DNA of 64,000 bases. It comes from an uncultured Cellulomonas sp. (lineage in GTDB: Bacteria > Actinomycetota > Actinomycetes > Actinomycetales > Cellulomonadaceae). A program made the translations under genes and the position numbers. Positions within the stretch are counted from its first letter, which is position 1; each line of letters opens with the position of its first letter. Where the stretch lies: positions 186,001 to 250,000 of the forward strand of contig NZ_CANLTL010000001.1 in the NCBI RefSeq assembly GCF_947494015.1, read 5' to 3'. The notes under the pieces were generated by a model that ran no database searches, was not told where the DNA came from, and saw only the letters and a list, made by a program, of their open reading frames with translations. Below are positions 43,378-51,493 of the stretch, one piece after another.

Positions 43378-43464
43378 GCTCGCCGGGACGCCGATCACGG
43401 CAGCGGGCGGCGGACCCCAGGGGCCCGGCGCCGCACCTGGCCTCGGCCGGCCCGGGGCATCGGC

Positions 43465-43470
43465 TAGGTT
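43465..43470 (+). promoter_or_regulatory. -10-like hexamer TAGGTT, leaderless arrangement
   Basis: TAGGTT ends 7 nt before the GTG at 43478. No Shine-Dalgarno is seen. Confidence 0.45.
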
Positions 43471-43477
43471 CGCCCCC

Positions 43478-44125
43478 GTGAGTGCGCCGATGGACCCCGA
43501 CCGCGGACGCGCCGTGCGCCGACGTCACAAGCGTGAGCGTCAGGCGGTGGTGTTCGGGCTGCTGATCGCGGCGCTCGCCGTCGGCGCGCTGGGCGCCGTG
43601 GCCGTGTTCACCGGTGGCATCGAGGCCCCGTTCAGCCGGCCCTTCACCACCCAGGAGCCGACCCCGCTCCCGGTCGCGGCACCGCCGCCGTGCCCGCCCG
43701 ACGGGACGCTCCCGGTCGCCTACGGCGAGGTCCAGGTCACCGTGCTGAACGCGACCGACCGCACCGGACTCGCGGGTCAGACCGCCGAGGCCCTCGCGGC
43801 CCGCGGCTTCGCGATCGCGTCCGTGGGCAACGCGACGTCGGCCGTCCCCGGTGCGGCGCGGATCAGCTTCGGCCCGGCCGGGGTCGGCGCGGCGTACACC
43901 CTGGCCGCGCACCTCGAGGGTGCCCGGCTGGTGCTCGACGAGCGCACCGACGCGTCGGTGGACCTGGCACTGGGCACCGGGTTCGTCGGCCTGCTCGACC
44001 CGGGCGTCATCCTGCTGGACCCGAGCACCCCGCTCACCGGGCAGGACGGGTGCGTCCCGCTCGCCGAGGCGCAGGTCAGCCCCCCACCCGTCGACGCCGC
44101 GCCGGAGCCGCAGCCCGAGGCGTGA
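43478..44125 (+). CDS. Membrane-anchored LytR C-terminal domain protein
   Basis: This 215-residue protein has a basic N-terminus (RRRHKRERQ), one transmembrane segment (~24-46) and an extracytoplasmic LytR_C domain (~80-165): VQVTVLNATDRTGLAGQTAEALAARGFAIASVGN, ARISFGPAGVGAAYTLAAHL. This domain is found at the end of LytR-CpsA-Psr wall-polymer ligases and also alone, as here. It lacks the catalytic LCP domain. A wall-associated accessory role is likely. The tail is Pro/Glu-rich. Confidence 0.85.
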   Translation: MSAPMDPDRGRAVRRRHKRERQAVVFGLLIAALAVGALGAVAVFTGGIEAPFSRPFTTQEPTPLPVAAPPPCPPDGTLPVAYGEVQVTVLNATDRTGLAGQTAEALAARGFAIASVGNATSAVPGAARISFGPAGVGAAYTLAAHLEGARLVLDERTDASVDLALGTGFVGLLDPGVILLDPSTPLTGQDGCVPLAEAQVSPPPVDAAPEPQPEA

Positions 44126-44152
44126 CCCGGCGACCCGCCACCGGCCCGGTGG

Positions 44153-45460
44153 TCAGTGCCGCCCGTCCACGCCCGGCACGGACGCCGGGCTGGCCGGCTC
44201 CTGGGTGGTCCCGCGCCACCGCGCCAGCGACCGCATCAGGTGGTAGATCCCGATCGCCGCGGCGGTGCCCAGCGCGATCCCCTCGAAGACGACGTCCCCG
44301 GGGGACCAGGTGAAGTTGGCGATGCCGACCACGAGGGCGACGGCCGCCGTCGTGAGGTTCACCGGGTCGGAGAAGTCGACCCGGTTCTGCACCCAGATCC
44401 GGGCACCGAGGATGCCGATCATCCCGTAGAGCATGGTCGTGGCCCCGCCCAGCACCCCGGCCGGGATGGTCGCGATGAGGGCACCGAACTTGGGCGACAT
44501 GCTGAGCAGCAGCGCGCCACCGGCCGCCACCCAGTAGGCGGCGGTCGAGTACACCCGGGTCGCCGCCATGACCCCGATGTTCTCCGCGTAGGTCGTCGTC
44601 CCGGACCCGCCACCCAGACCGGCGAGGCTGGTCGCCACGCCGTCGGCCAGCAGGGCTCGCCCCATGAGCGGGTCGAGGTCACGACCGGTCATGGCGGCGA
44701 CCGACTTCACGTGGCCGACGTTCTCGGCCACCAGGACGAAGACCACGGGCGCGAACAGGCCGAGCACCGCGAGGTCGAACTGCGGCGCGGTGAACTGCGG
44801 CAGGCCCACCCAGTCGGCCGCGCCGACGGCGGCGAAGTCCACCTCCCCGCGCAGCACGGCCACGAGGTAGCCGACCAGCACGCCGACCAGGATCGCCAGC
44901 CGCCCGAGGATGCCACGGAACAGCACCGTGACCAGGACGATCGCCAGCAGGGTGAGCACAGCGGTCACCGGTGCCGCCTCGACGTTGCCCCACGCCGTCG
45001 GGGCCAGGTTGAGGCCGATCAGCGCCACGATCGTGCCGGTGACCACCGGCGGCATCACCGCGTCGATCCACCGGGAGCCGACCGCGCTGACGAGCAGCCC
45101 GACCGCCGCGAGCAGCACCCCGGCGAGCAGCACCCCGCCGAGCGCCACCGCCGGGCCGCCGGCGTCCTGGGCGGCGGCGATCGGGGCCAGGAACGCGAAC
45201 GACGACCCGAGGTAGCTGGGCAGCCGGTTGCGCGTGAGCAGCAGGAACGTGACCGTCCCGACCGCGGAGAAGAACAGGGTCGTGGCCGGCGGGAACCCGG
45301 TGAGGATCGGCACCAGGAAGGTCGCGCCGAACATCGCCACGACGTGCTGCAGGCCGATCCCCACGGTGCGCGGCCAGCTCAGGCGCTCCTCGGGGCGCAC
45401 CACCTCGCCGACGCCGATGGTGCGTCCGTCGCCGTGCAGCCGCCATCCGATGCCGCTCAT
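44153..45460 (-). CDS. Uracil-xanthine permease (NCS2)
   Basis: This 435-residue transporter has twelve to fourteen hydrophobic segments and the NCS2 signature set: GLQHVVAMFGATFLVPILTGFPPATTLFFSAVGTVTFLL, VFVLVAENVGHVKSVAAMTG (with the substrate-binding glutamate in AENVG), GRALLADGVATSLAGLGGGSGTTTYAENIGVMAATRV and LYGMIGILGARIWV. These match UraA-type proton-coupled uracil importers. A GAGGGAGG-type Shine-Dalgarno precedes the ATG at 45460. The PH-domain gene upstream is on the same strand, but 195 bp away. Confidence 0.9.
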   Translation of the reverse strand: MSGIGWRLHGDGRTIGVGEVVRPEERLSWPRTVGIGLQHVVAMFGATFLVPILTGFPPATTLFFSAVGTVTFLLLTRNRLPSYLGSSFAFLAPIAAAQDAGGPAVALGGVLLAGVLLAAVGLLVSAVGSRWIDAVMPPVVTGTIVALIGLNLAPTAWGNVEAAPVTAVLTLLAIVLVTVLFRGILGRLAILVGVLVGYLVAVLRGEVDFAAVGAADWVGLPQFTAPQFDLAVLGLFAPVVFVLVAENVGHVKSVAAMTGRDLDPLMGRALLADGVATSLAGLGGGSGTTTYAENIGVMAATRVYSTAAYWVAAGGALLLSMSPKFGALIATIPAGVLGGATTMLYGMIGILGARIWVQNRVDFSDPVNLTTAAVALVVGIANFTWSPGDVVFEGIALGTAAAIGIYHLMRSLARWRGTTQEPASPASVPGVDGRH

Positions 45461-45655
45461 CGCGGGCCTCCCTCTCCGTGGCCCGCGACGCGCGGGAGCC
45501 CTTCGCCGGTGCCGGCCGACCCGGCCCGGGCGCGACGCAGGGTAGCGACCGCGCCGTCCGGTCCGCGCGCGCGTCCGTCGCGGTCGACGCCGGCGCCCGG
45601 CCCGAGCGGGACGCCGTCGGGGTGCGGCGAGCGGCCGGACGAGGGGCCCGGCCCG

Positions 45656-46108
45656 TTACGGGCGCGGCGTCTCCCCGACCCCCGCCCATGCTCCGAGCCG
45701 CCCGATGATGTCGGCCGGGGCGCGGTCCAGGGCCGGCAGCGTGAGGACGCCGGTCCTCGTCCGGATCTTCACCTGCTGGCTCCAGGTGGGCCGGCCGGGG
45801 ACGTCGCCGCCGACCGCGACGACGTCCGCGCGGTCGATCGACCACGGCCGCACGCGTCGGCGCAGCTCCAGGTGGTCGTCGTGGAGCACGAGCGTGACCC
45901 GCGGCCCCGAGAGCGCCACGACCACCTGCGCCGCGAACCCGATGCCGGTCAGCACAGCCATGCCGGTCTGCAGCCGCCCGCCCTCGGCGACCGCCTGGCC
46001 GGCCCACAGCAGGAACTGCAGGCCCCACAGCACGAGCTGGGTCCGCCGGAACGGCGCCGACGTCGCGCTGGTGGCGACGAGCTCCGCGTCGGGGTGCCCG
46101 GTGCTCAT
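45656..46108 (-). CDS. Membrane protein with bacterial PH-like domain
   Basis: This 150-residue protein has a short N-terminal region, two hydrophobic segments (~25-45 and ~50-68) and a beta-rich domain (~70-135: RVTLVLHDDHLELRRRVRPWSIDRADVVAVGGDV, SQQVKIRTRTGVLTLPALD) of the small bacterial PH-like type found in many actinobacterial membrane proteins. The function of these proteins is unknown. TAA (45656-45658) is a rare stop in this window. The ATG at 46108 has no Shine-Dalgarno; GATGAT lies six bases upstream. Confidence 0.65.
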   Translation of the reverse strand: MSTGHPDAELVATSATSAPFRRTQLVLWGLQFLLWAGQAVAEGGRLQTGMAVLTGIGFAAQVVVALSGPRVTLVLHDDHLELRRRVRPWSIDRADVVAVGGDVPGRPTWSQQVKIRTRTGVLTLPALDRAPADIIGRLGAWAGVGETPRP

Positions 46109-46270
46109 GTCGACATCATCACAATCATCCCTCCGCCTGGCGCGACACGGACGGGTGACGACTCCGTGACGGTCCGCCTGGACGCCCGTCCCCGCCCGCT
46201 GAGCCACGGGCGACCGGCGCACGGCGTCGACGCGGCCAAGCCGCCCTGACGGCTGTGCGATGCTCGCGCC

Positions 46271-47551
46271 GTGACGGTCCAGCCGAGCCGTCCCGAGGCG
46301 ACCCGGGGCGACCCTCTGCGGCGGGCGGCGAGCAGCCGGACGGCGCTGTGGACGACCTTCGTCGCCGTGCACGGATGGCTGGCCTGGCTCGGGGTGGTCG
46401 TGATGCCGACCCGCGCCTTCTGGGACGTCGACCTCTACCGGTGGTGGGCCTCGCTCGCCCTGGACGCGGGGCGCTGGCCGGTCCTGGACGACCCCTGGGT
46501 GTACCCCGCGGGCGCGCTCGTGCCCGTGCTGGCACCCGCCCTGACCGGTGCCCGCACCACGGTGGGCTACTCCGTGGGCTGGTGCGTCCTGGTCACCGTG
46601 CTCGACGCCGTCGCGGTCGCGGTGCTGCTGCGGGCCGGCCCCCGCGCCCACCCGGATCGCCCCGTACGCACCGGTCGCGACCGCGCGCCCGTCCCGACCG
46701 GTGCCTGGTGGTGGCTGGCGTTCCTGCTCGCGCTCGGTCCCGTCGCCCTGGGCCGGCTCGACGCCGTCGTCGCCCCGCTGTGCGTGGTGGCGCTCGCCGT
46801 CGGGCTGCGGCGGCCGCGCGTCGCCGCCGCGCTGCTGACGGCCGGGGCCTGGGTCAAGGTGGCCCCGGGCGCGCTGCTGCTGCCGCTGGCGGCCGTCGTG
46901 CGGCGACCCGTGCGGACGGTCGCGTTGCCGGCCGCCGCCGTGACGGCGGTCGTCGTCGGCGCGGTGGCGGCGGGCGGCGGCGCGGCCCGGATCGCCGGCT
47001 TCGTCACCACGCAGGGCGGCCGGGGGCTGCAGGTGGAGTCGGTCACCGCGACGCCGTGGCTGCTGGCGGCCGCGGTCGACGAGCGGGTGCGGATCGTGTT
47101 CGACACCGCGCTGGTCACCTGGGAGGTCGCCGGGCCGGGGACGGCGGCGACCGCGCGCGCCCTCGCCGTCGCGCTGCCGGTGGCGCTGCTCGGGCTCGCG
47201 GTGCTGCTGCGGCGCAGCACCGCGAGCCCGGTCGACGTGCTGCTGCGCGGGTCGCTGGCCGCGACGACCGTCCTGCTCGTGGTCAACGCGGTCGGCTCGC
47301 CGCAGCTCGTCGGCTGGCTGGCCGCGCCGGTGGCCGTGGCCCTCACCGTCGCCCCCGAGCGGCGCGCCTGGACACGGGTCGCGGCGGGCGTGCTCGTCCT
47401 GGCCGCTCTCACCCAGGTGGTCTTCCCGTTCGGGGCCGACGGCGTCGTGACCGGCGACCCGTTGTTCACCGCCGCGCTGGTGCTGCGCAACGCGGGACTC
47501 GTCGTCCTGCTCGTGGTCGCGGTGCGGTCGGTCAGCCGACCTGCGCCATGA
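46271..47551 (+). CDS. GT87/DUF2029-like polytopic membrane protein
   Basis: This 426-residue protein has about ten to twelve hydrophobic segments. The first extracytoplasmic loop contains FWDVDLYRWWASLALDAGRWPVLDDPWVYPAG, with the DxDLY-type acidic motif placed as in polyprenyl-phosphate mannosyltransferase families (GT-C fold, DUF2029/GT87). ALGPVALGRLDAVVAPLCVVAL and GAWVKVAPGALLLPL also fit. It probably transfers a sugar from a lipid carrier outside the membrane. The GTG at 46271 is the most upstream sensible start. Its end overlaps the convergent oxidoreductase gene by 20 bp. Confidence 0.7.
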   Translation: MTVQPSRPEATRGDPLRRAASSRTALWTTFVAVHGWLAWLGVVVMPTRAFWDVDLYRWWASLALDAGRWPVLDDPWVYPAGALVPVLAPALTGARTTVGYSVGWCVLVTVLDAVAVAVLLRAGPRAHPDRPVRTGRDRAPVPTGAWWWLAFLLALGPVALGRLDAVVAPLCVVALAVGLRRPRVAAALLTAGAWVKVAPGALLLPLAAVVRRPVRTVALPAAAVTAVVVGAVAAGGGAARIAGFVTTQGGRGLQVESVTATPWLLAAAVDERVRIVFDTALVTWEVAGPGTAATARALAVALPVALLGLAVLLRRSTASPVDVLLRGSLAATTVLLVVNAVGSPQLVGWLAAPVAVALTVAPERRAWTRVAAGVLVLAALTQVVFPFGADGVVTGDPLFTAALVLRNAGLVVLLVVAVRSVSRPAP

Positions 47552-48479
47552 CCTCCGCGGCGACGAGCTCGAGGTGGTCGAGGTCGCCGAGGTCCATGAC
47601 CTGCAGGTAGACCCGGCCGGCGCCGGCCTCGCGGATCGCACCGAGCGTGTCGACCGCCTCGGCGACGGTGCCCGCGACGCCGTGCTCGCGCAGCTCGGCG
47701 GGCTCACGGCCGATCGCGGCGGCCCGACGTCCTACCTCCGCCTCGTCGGCGCCGACGCACAGGATGAGCGCCACCGAGTACGTCAGGCTGTCCGGGTCCC
47801 GGCCGGCCTCCTCGCACGCGGACCGGACGGCCGCGAAGCGCGCGGGGACGTCCGCCTTCTCGGGGAATGCGGCGTTGTACTCGCTGGCGAACCGGGCCGC
47901 GAGCGCCGGCGTCTTGCGCGGACCGTTGCCGCCGACGATGACCGGCACGCCGGCCCGCGAGGCGTCCAGCGGCGAGCGCTGGGTCGGCTTGGGCAGCGCC
48001 GGGGAGTCGGTGAGCGTGTAGTGCTCGCCGGCGTGGTCGAACGTCTCGCCGTCCGGCGTCCCCCACAGGCCGGTGACGATCTCGAGCTGCTCGGTGAGCA
48101 TGCCGAACCGCCGCGGCGGGAACGGGATGCCGTACGCCGCGTGCTCCTCGGCGAACCAGCCGGCACCCAGACCCAGCTCCACCCGCCCGCCGGACATCTG
48201 GTCGACCTGCGCCACCTGGATCGCGAGCACGCCGGGGTGGCGGAACGTCGCCGAGGTGACCAGGGTGCCCAGCCGGATCCGCGAGGTCTCCCGGGCGAGC
48301 CCGGCGAGGGTCGTCCACGCGTCGGTGGGGCCCGGGCGCGGGTCGCCGTCGCCCATCCGCAGGTAGTGGTCGGAGCGGAAGAAGGCGTCGAAGCCGAGGC
48401 GCTCGGTCGCCTGCGCGACCGCGAGGAGCTCGTCGTAGGTGGCGCCCTGCTGGGGCTCGGTGAAGATGCGCAGATCCAT
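47532..48479 (-). CDS. LLM-class F420-dependent oxidoreductase
   Basis: This 315-residue flavin/F420-type oxidoreductase has the luciferase-like TIM-barrel motifs: MDLRIFTEPQQGATYDELLAVAQATERLGFDAFFRSDHYLRMG, TSRIRLGTLVTSATFRHPGVLAIQVAQVDQMSGGRVELGLGAGWFAEEHAAYGIPFP and PVIVGGNGPRKTPALAARFASEYN. SDHY and GLGAGW are typical of F420-dependent members in actinobacteria. Substrate unknown. The gene is convergent with the membrane protein and shares its last 20 bp. An AGGGTGA-type site precedes the ATG at 48479. Confidence 0.88.
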   Translation of the reverse strand: MDLRIFTEPQQGATYDELLAVAQATERLGFDAFFRSDHYLRMGDGDPRPGPTDAWTTLAGLARETSRIRLGTLVTSATFRHPGVLAIQVAQVDQMSGGRVELGLGAGWFAEEHAAYGIPFPPRRFGMLTEQLEIVTGLWGTPDGETFDHAGEHYTLTDSPALPKPTQRSPLDASRAGVPVIVGGNGPRKTPALAARFASEYNAAFPEKADVPARFAAVRSACEEAGRDPDSLTYSVALILCVGADEAEVGRRAAAIGREPAELREHGVAGTVAEAVDTLGAIREAGAGRVYLQVMDLGDLDHLELVAAEVMAQVG

Positions 48480-48628
48480 GCCGTCACCCTGGCATGCCGG
48501 CCGGGCCGCGGCCGCCCGGAGCCGGGCGCGGTCCGCGGCTCCCGCCGACCCATGGAGGTTCGGTGAGGGAGCGGCGCAGGCGGCGCGGCCGGGGCGCACG
48601 GCCGGCGCGGGACAGGCAGGATCGGGGC

Positions 48629-49480
48629 ATGACTGAGCAGCCCCGCCCGGCGATCACCGCGATGTGGGCGTGGGACAACCCCGTCGACCCGGCGCTCGAC
48701 GCGCGCGGCCGCGGGTACGCGCCGGCCGCGGCGGACCGGCTCGCCGCGTTCGCCCGTGCCGGGGGCCTGCAGCACGTCTACGTGCTCGCGCCGACGCTCC
48801 CACCGGCCCTGCCGACGGCCCGGTCCGGTTCGTCGGGCCCGGCCCGCGGGCCGGTCGACGCGTGGCTGGCGGAGGCCGTCACCGCGCTGCACGACGCCGG
48901 CGTGACGGTCAGCGCGGTCGCCGGCGCCCGCGCGGCGACACCGCACTGGGTCGACGCCGTGACCGCCCTCGCACCGTTCGACCGGCTGCAGGTCGCCGTC
49001 GTGCCGTGGGCCGGCCCGGGCGAGGGACGCACGGCCGCCGACGTCGGCGCCGCCACCGCCGACGCCGTCGTGGCCGTCTCGGACGTGGCCGGCTCGCTGC
49101 CCGTCGACGTGTGCGTGCCCTGGTGGTTCGCGACCACGACCACCGACGACGGCCGCTCGCTGCTGGACCCGTTGCTCGGGTCGGTCGGCGCGGTCGCGCT
49201 GGCCGCGCCCGCCGCGCATGCCGAGGGGCCCGACGGCGTCCTGGAGCGGGCCGCGCCGGCGGTCGACGCGCTGGTCGCGGCCGGGCGGCCGTTCACGGTC
49301 GGGGTGCAGGCGGACACGCCCGAGCTCGCGGGCGGCTCGGAGCACACCTTCTTCGACGAGGGCCCGGTCGCGCTCATCCGCGAGTGCGGGACCGTCGCGG
49401 CCGCGCTCGCGGGTGTCCCGGGCTTCGGCGGCGTCGCGGTCAAGGCCCACCGGGCGTGGCGCCGGCTGCTGGGGGTCTAG
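48629..49480 (+). CDS. Uncharacterised TIM-barrel-like protein
   Basis: This 283-residue protein is not one I recognise. It begins ITAMWAWDNPVDPALDARG and shows alternating hydrophobic strands and amphipathic helices consistent with a (beta/alpha)8 barrel: LQHVYVLAPTLP, LHDAGVTVSAVAGAR, LQVAVVPWAGPGEG, LPVDVCVPWWFATTTTDDG, FTVGVQADTPE and FGGVAVKAHRAWRRLLG. Conserved-looking acidic and aromatic residues at strand ends (W, D, E) suggest a glycosidase-like site, but no catalytic pair can be named. No signal peptide. The ATG at 48629 follows CAGGAT by six bases; both a weak promoter and a weak Shine-Dalgarno reading are possible. Confidence 0.55.
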   Translation: MTEQPRPAITAMWAWDNPVDPALDARGRGYAPAAADRLAAFARAGGLQHVYVLAPTLPPALPTARSGSSGPARGPVDAWLAEAVTALHDAGVTVSAVAGARAATPHWVDAVTALAPFDRLQVAVVPWAGPGEGRTAADVGAATADAVVAVSDVAGSLPVDVCVPWWFATTTTDDGRSLLDPLLGSVGAVALAAPAAHAEGPDGVLERAAPAVDALVAAGRPFTVGVQADTPELAGGSEHTFFDEGPVALIRECGTVAAALAGVPGFGGVAVKAHRAWRRLLGV

Positions 49481-49497
49481 GTCTCCCCTCATATTGC

Positions 49498-49527
49498 TTG
49501 ACGGACATATGCCCGTTCGGCGATGCT
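49498..49527 (+). promoter_or_regulatory. Promoter with ArsR-type operator
   Basis: TTGACG (49498-49503) and GATGCT (49522-49527) lie 18 bp apart, and the -10 ends 7 nt before the ATG at 49535. Between them ACGGACATATGCCCGT (49501-49516) is palindromic at 14 of 16 positions around CATATG. A dimeric winged-helix repressor bound there would block RNA polymerase, so autoregulation by the ArsR-type protein is likely. Confidence 0.6.
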
Positions 49528-49534
49528 CGGTTCC

Positions 49535-49861
49535 ATGAGCACCTACACCGCTCTGGCCGATCCCCACCGGCGCCACATCCTCGAGCTCCTGCGCACCGGT
49601 GAGCGCCCCGTCAACGACCTCGTCGAGCACCTGGGACTCAGCCAGCCCGGCGTCTCCAAGCACCTCAGGGTGCTGCGCGAGGCGGGCCTGGTCGCCTCGC
49701 GCAGCCACGGCCAGCAGCGTCTGTACGCGCTGCGCACCGAGCCGTTGGTCGAGATCGCGGACTGGCTGGAGCCCTACCGGATGCTGTGGGCCGCTCGCCT
49801 GGACGACCTCCAGCGCCACCTCGACAGCCACCCCGACACACCCGCCCTGGAGGACTCATGA
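49535..49861 (+). CDS. ArsR-family winged-helix repressor
   Basis: This 108-residue protein is a bare winged helix: YTALADPHRRHILELLRTGERPVNDLVEHLGLSQPGVSKHLRVLREAGLVASRSHGQQRLYALRTEPL. The SQPGVSKHLRVLREAGLV recognition region and the RLYALR wing are those of the SdpR/YgaV-like ArsR branch. No metal-binding cysteines are present, so it is not a metal sensor of the classical kind. It overlaps an AHSA1-domain gene by ATGA, a frequent pairing in which the partner may sense or process a ligand. A strong operator candidate lies in its promoter. Confidence 0.9.
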   Translation: MSTYTALADPHRRHILELLRTGERPVNDLVEHLGLSQPGVSKHLRVLREAGLVASRSHGQQRLYALRTEPLVEIADWLEPYRMLWAARLDDLQRHLDSHPDTPALEDS

Positions 49862-50370
49862 CCGACGGCACCCTGCTGACCATCGACGGCCGGCCCGCGC
49901 TCCGCTTCGAGCGCGTCCTGCCGCACTCCGTCCACCGCGTGTGGCAGGCGGTCAGCGTCCCGGCCGAGCTCGCCCTGTGGTTCCCCGCTGCCGCACCGTG
50001 GACCCCGGCCACCGGGGAGCACTTCGAGGTGGGCGGGATGACCGGGCAGGTCACCGAGGCCCGCCCGCCCCACCGCCTGGCATGGACCTTCGCGGGCGCC
50101 GAGTACTCCTTCGACCTCGCCGAGCACGACGACGGCTGTCGGCTGGTCTTCGTCCACGTCTTCGACGACCGCTCGGCCGCCGCGCAGACCGCCGCCGGAT
50201 GGCACAGCTACCTCTCCCGGCTCCAGCCCCACCTCGCCGGAGAGCGCGTCAGCGAGGACGCCGCCCACCGGGGATGGGCGCAGACGCATGAGCGCTACGC
50301 CGAAGCCTTCGGCGTCGACCCGGCACCGGGACGGCACTTCGCCGAGCAGCTGCGCACCGAGCAGGCCTGA
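49858..50370 (+). CDS. SRPBCC (AHSA1-type) protein, partner of ArsR
   Basis: This 170-residue protein has the AHSA1/Activator-of-Hsp90-like pattern: LRFERVLPHSVHRVWQAVSVPAELALWFPAAAPWTPATGEHFEVGG, VTEARPPHRLAWTFAG and RLVFVHVFDDRSAAAQTAAGWHSYLSRL. The fold holds a hydrophobic cavity. It is translated together with the ArsR repressor through a 4-bp overlap. Such pairs are common in actinobacteria, and the small molecule they respond to is usually unknown. Confidence 0.88.
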   Translation: MTDGTLLTIDGRPALRFERVLPHSVHRVWQAVSVPAELALWFPAAAPWTPATGEHFEVGGMTGQVTEARPPHRLAWTFAGAEYSFDLAEHDDGCRLVFVHVFDDRSAAAQTAAGWHSYLSRLQPHLAGERVSEDAAHRGWAQTHERYAEAFGVDPAPGRHFAEQLRTEQA

Positions 50371-50386
50371 CGCCGCGCCCCGGGGC

Positions 50387-50791
50387 GTGTCGGCACGTGG
50401 TCCACCGTCCTCGACCGCCACGCCGGAGCGGAGCAAGGTCGGATCTCGGCTCGTCCTGCGCCGCCCGCGCGAGGTGCTGGTGCCGGTCCTGCGCGATGAC
50501 CGGACCGCGTTCGACGTCGGCCCCACTGCTGCCTCACCACACCTCGGGGGCGTCGTCGTCAGCCGCCAGGACGACGTCGAGCTGCGGGTGAAGGGCACGA
50601 CGGAGGTCCGGGTCTACGACCTGACGTACCCACCCGGGTCGTTCTCCGGCTGGCACACCCACCCGGGCATCGTCGTCGTCGTGAAGGAGGGCGCCGTCGA
50701 CCGGCAGTCCGGTGGCGAGTCCGAGGAGTTCACCGTCGGCGCTCGCTCGTGGGCGACCCCCGGCGCCATCAGTCCAGGCAGAGCGTGGTGA
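50387..50791 (+). pseudogene. Cupin-domain fragment
   Basis: An open frame of ~134 codons contains a recognisable cupin core near its end: VRVYDLTYPPGSFSGWHTHPGIVVVVKEG, with the first metal-binding HTHP motif. The second cupin motif that should follow after ~30 residues is absent. The sequence passes into SWATPGAISPGRAW and stops inside the convergent gene at 50769. The first ~50 residues are low-complexity and no start has a good ribosome site or -10. I read it as a truncated gene remnant; a short expressed protein is possible. Confidence 0.5.
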
Positions 50792-51491
50792 CCTCGACGA
50801 CCCCGACGACGTCGTCCCCGTAGCGGTCGGTGAACAGCTCGACGAACAGCTGGGCGTCGGCCCGGGAGGTGAAGTACACCGAGCGGACGACCTGCGTGCC
50901 GTCCAGCCCGAGCCCCTCGGCGGCGCCCCGGTCGCAGTTGATGTCGCCGCCGCCCGGGAAGTACCCCATCTCCTCGAGCCGGGTCCCCGCCCTCTGCCAG
51001 GCGGGGTCGTCCGGGGTGGTCATCACCGCGACGTAGACGCCCCACGCCGTGCCGCCGTGGGACGGTGTCGCGGCCGCGGGCGGGGTCGGCGGCACCGGCT
51101 GCACCGGGGCGGGCGGTGTGCTCGACGGCGTCGGCTCGGGTGGGACCGGCGTCGGGGTGAGGGAGGGGGTGGGGACGGGCGCCACCGACGACGGGCTCGG
51201 CGCCGGCCGGACCGGCGTGGTCGGGTCGGGCGTCGGTGACGGCGTGGTGGAGGTCGTCGGTGTGGCGGCCGCCACGGGGGCGGGAGGCCGGGTCTCCAGC
51301 CGGTCCAGGCCCGCGGCGCCGGCCACGAGCACCCCGACCGCCGCGGCGGTGCCCACGACGGCACCGGAAGAGGTGCGCGCGATCCGACGACGGCGCAGCT
51401 GTGCCGTCAGGGCCCCCACGGGCAGGCGGGTGGTGCGGACGGCCGGGTCGTCGCCGAGGCGCCGCAGTCCGTCACGCAGGTCGTAGTCCAT
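50769..51491 (-). CDS. Membrane protein with Pro/Thr-rich linker and SPOR-like domain, partner of sigma factor
   Basis: This 240-residue protein has an N-terminal cytoplasmic region (MDYDLRDGLRRLGDDPAVRTTRLPVGALTAQLRRRR), one transmembrane segment (~43-63), a long Pro/Thr/Ser linker (~70-145) and a C-terminal domain (~150-240: WGVYVAVMTTPDDPAWQRAGTRLEEMGYFPGGGDINCD, VVRSVYFTSRADAQLFVELFTDRYGDDVVGVVEV) resembling a SPOR-like sensor fold. It starts 2 bp after the stop of the sigma factor gene. The order, single membrane span and cytoplasmic N-terminus fit an anti-sigma factor, although no zinc motif is present. Confidence 0.7.
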   Translation of the reverse strand: MDYDLRDGLRRLGDDPAVRTTRLPVGALTAQLRRRRIARTSSGAVVGTAAAVGVLVAGAAGLDRLETRPPAPVAAATPTTSTTPSPTPDPTTPVRPAPSPSSVAPVPTPSLTPTPVPPEPTPSSTPPAPVQPVPPTPPAAATPSHGGTAWGVYVAVMTTPDDPAWQRAGTRLEEMGYFPGGGDINCDRGAAEGLGLDGTQVVRSVYFTSRADAQLFVELFTDRYGDDVVGVVEVTTLCLD

Positions 51492-51493
51492 GG

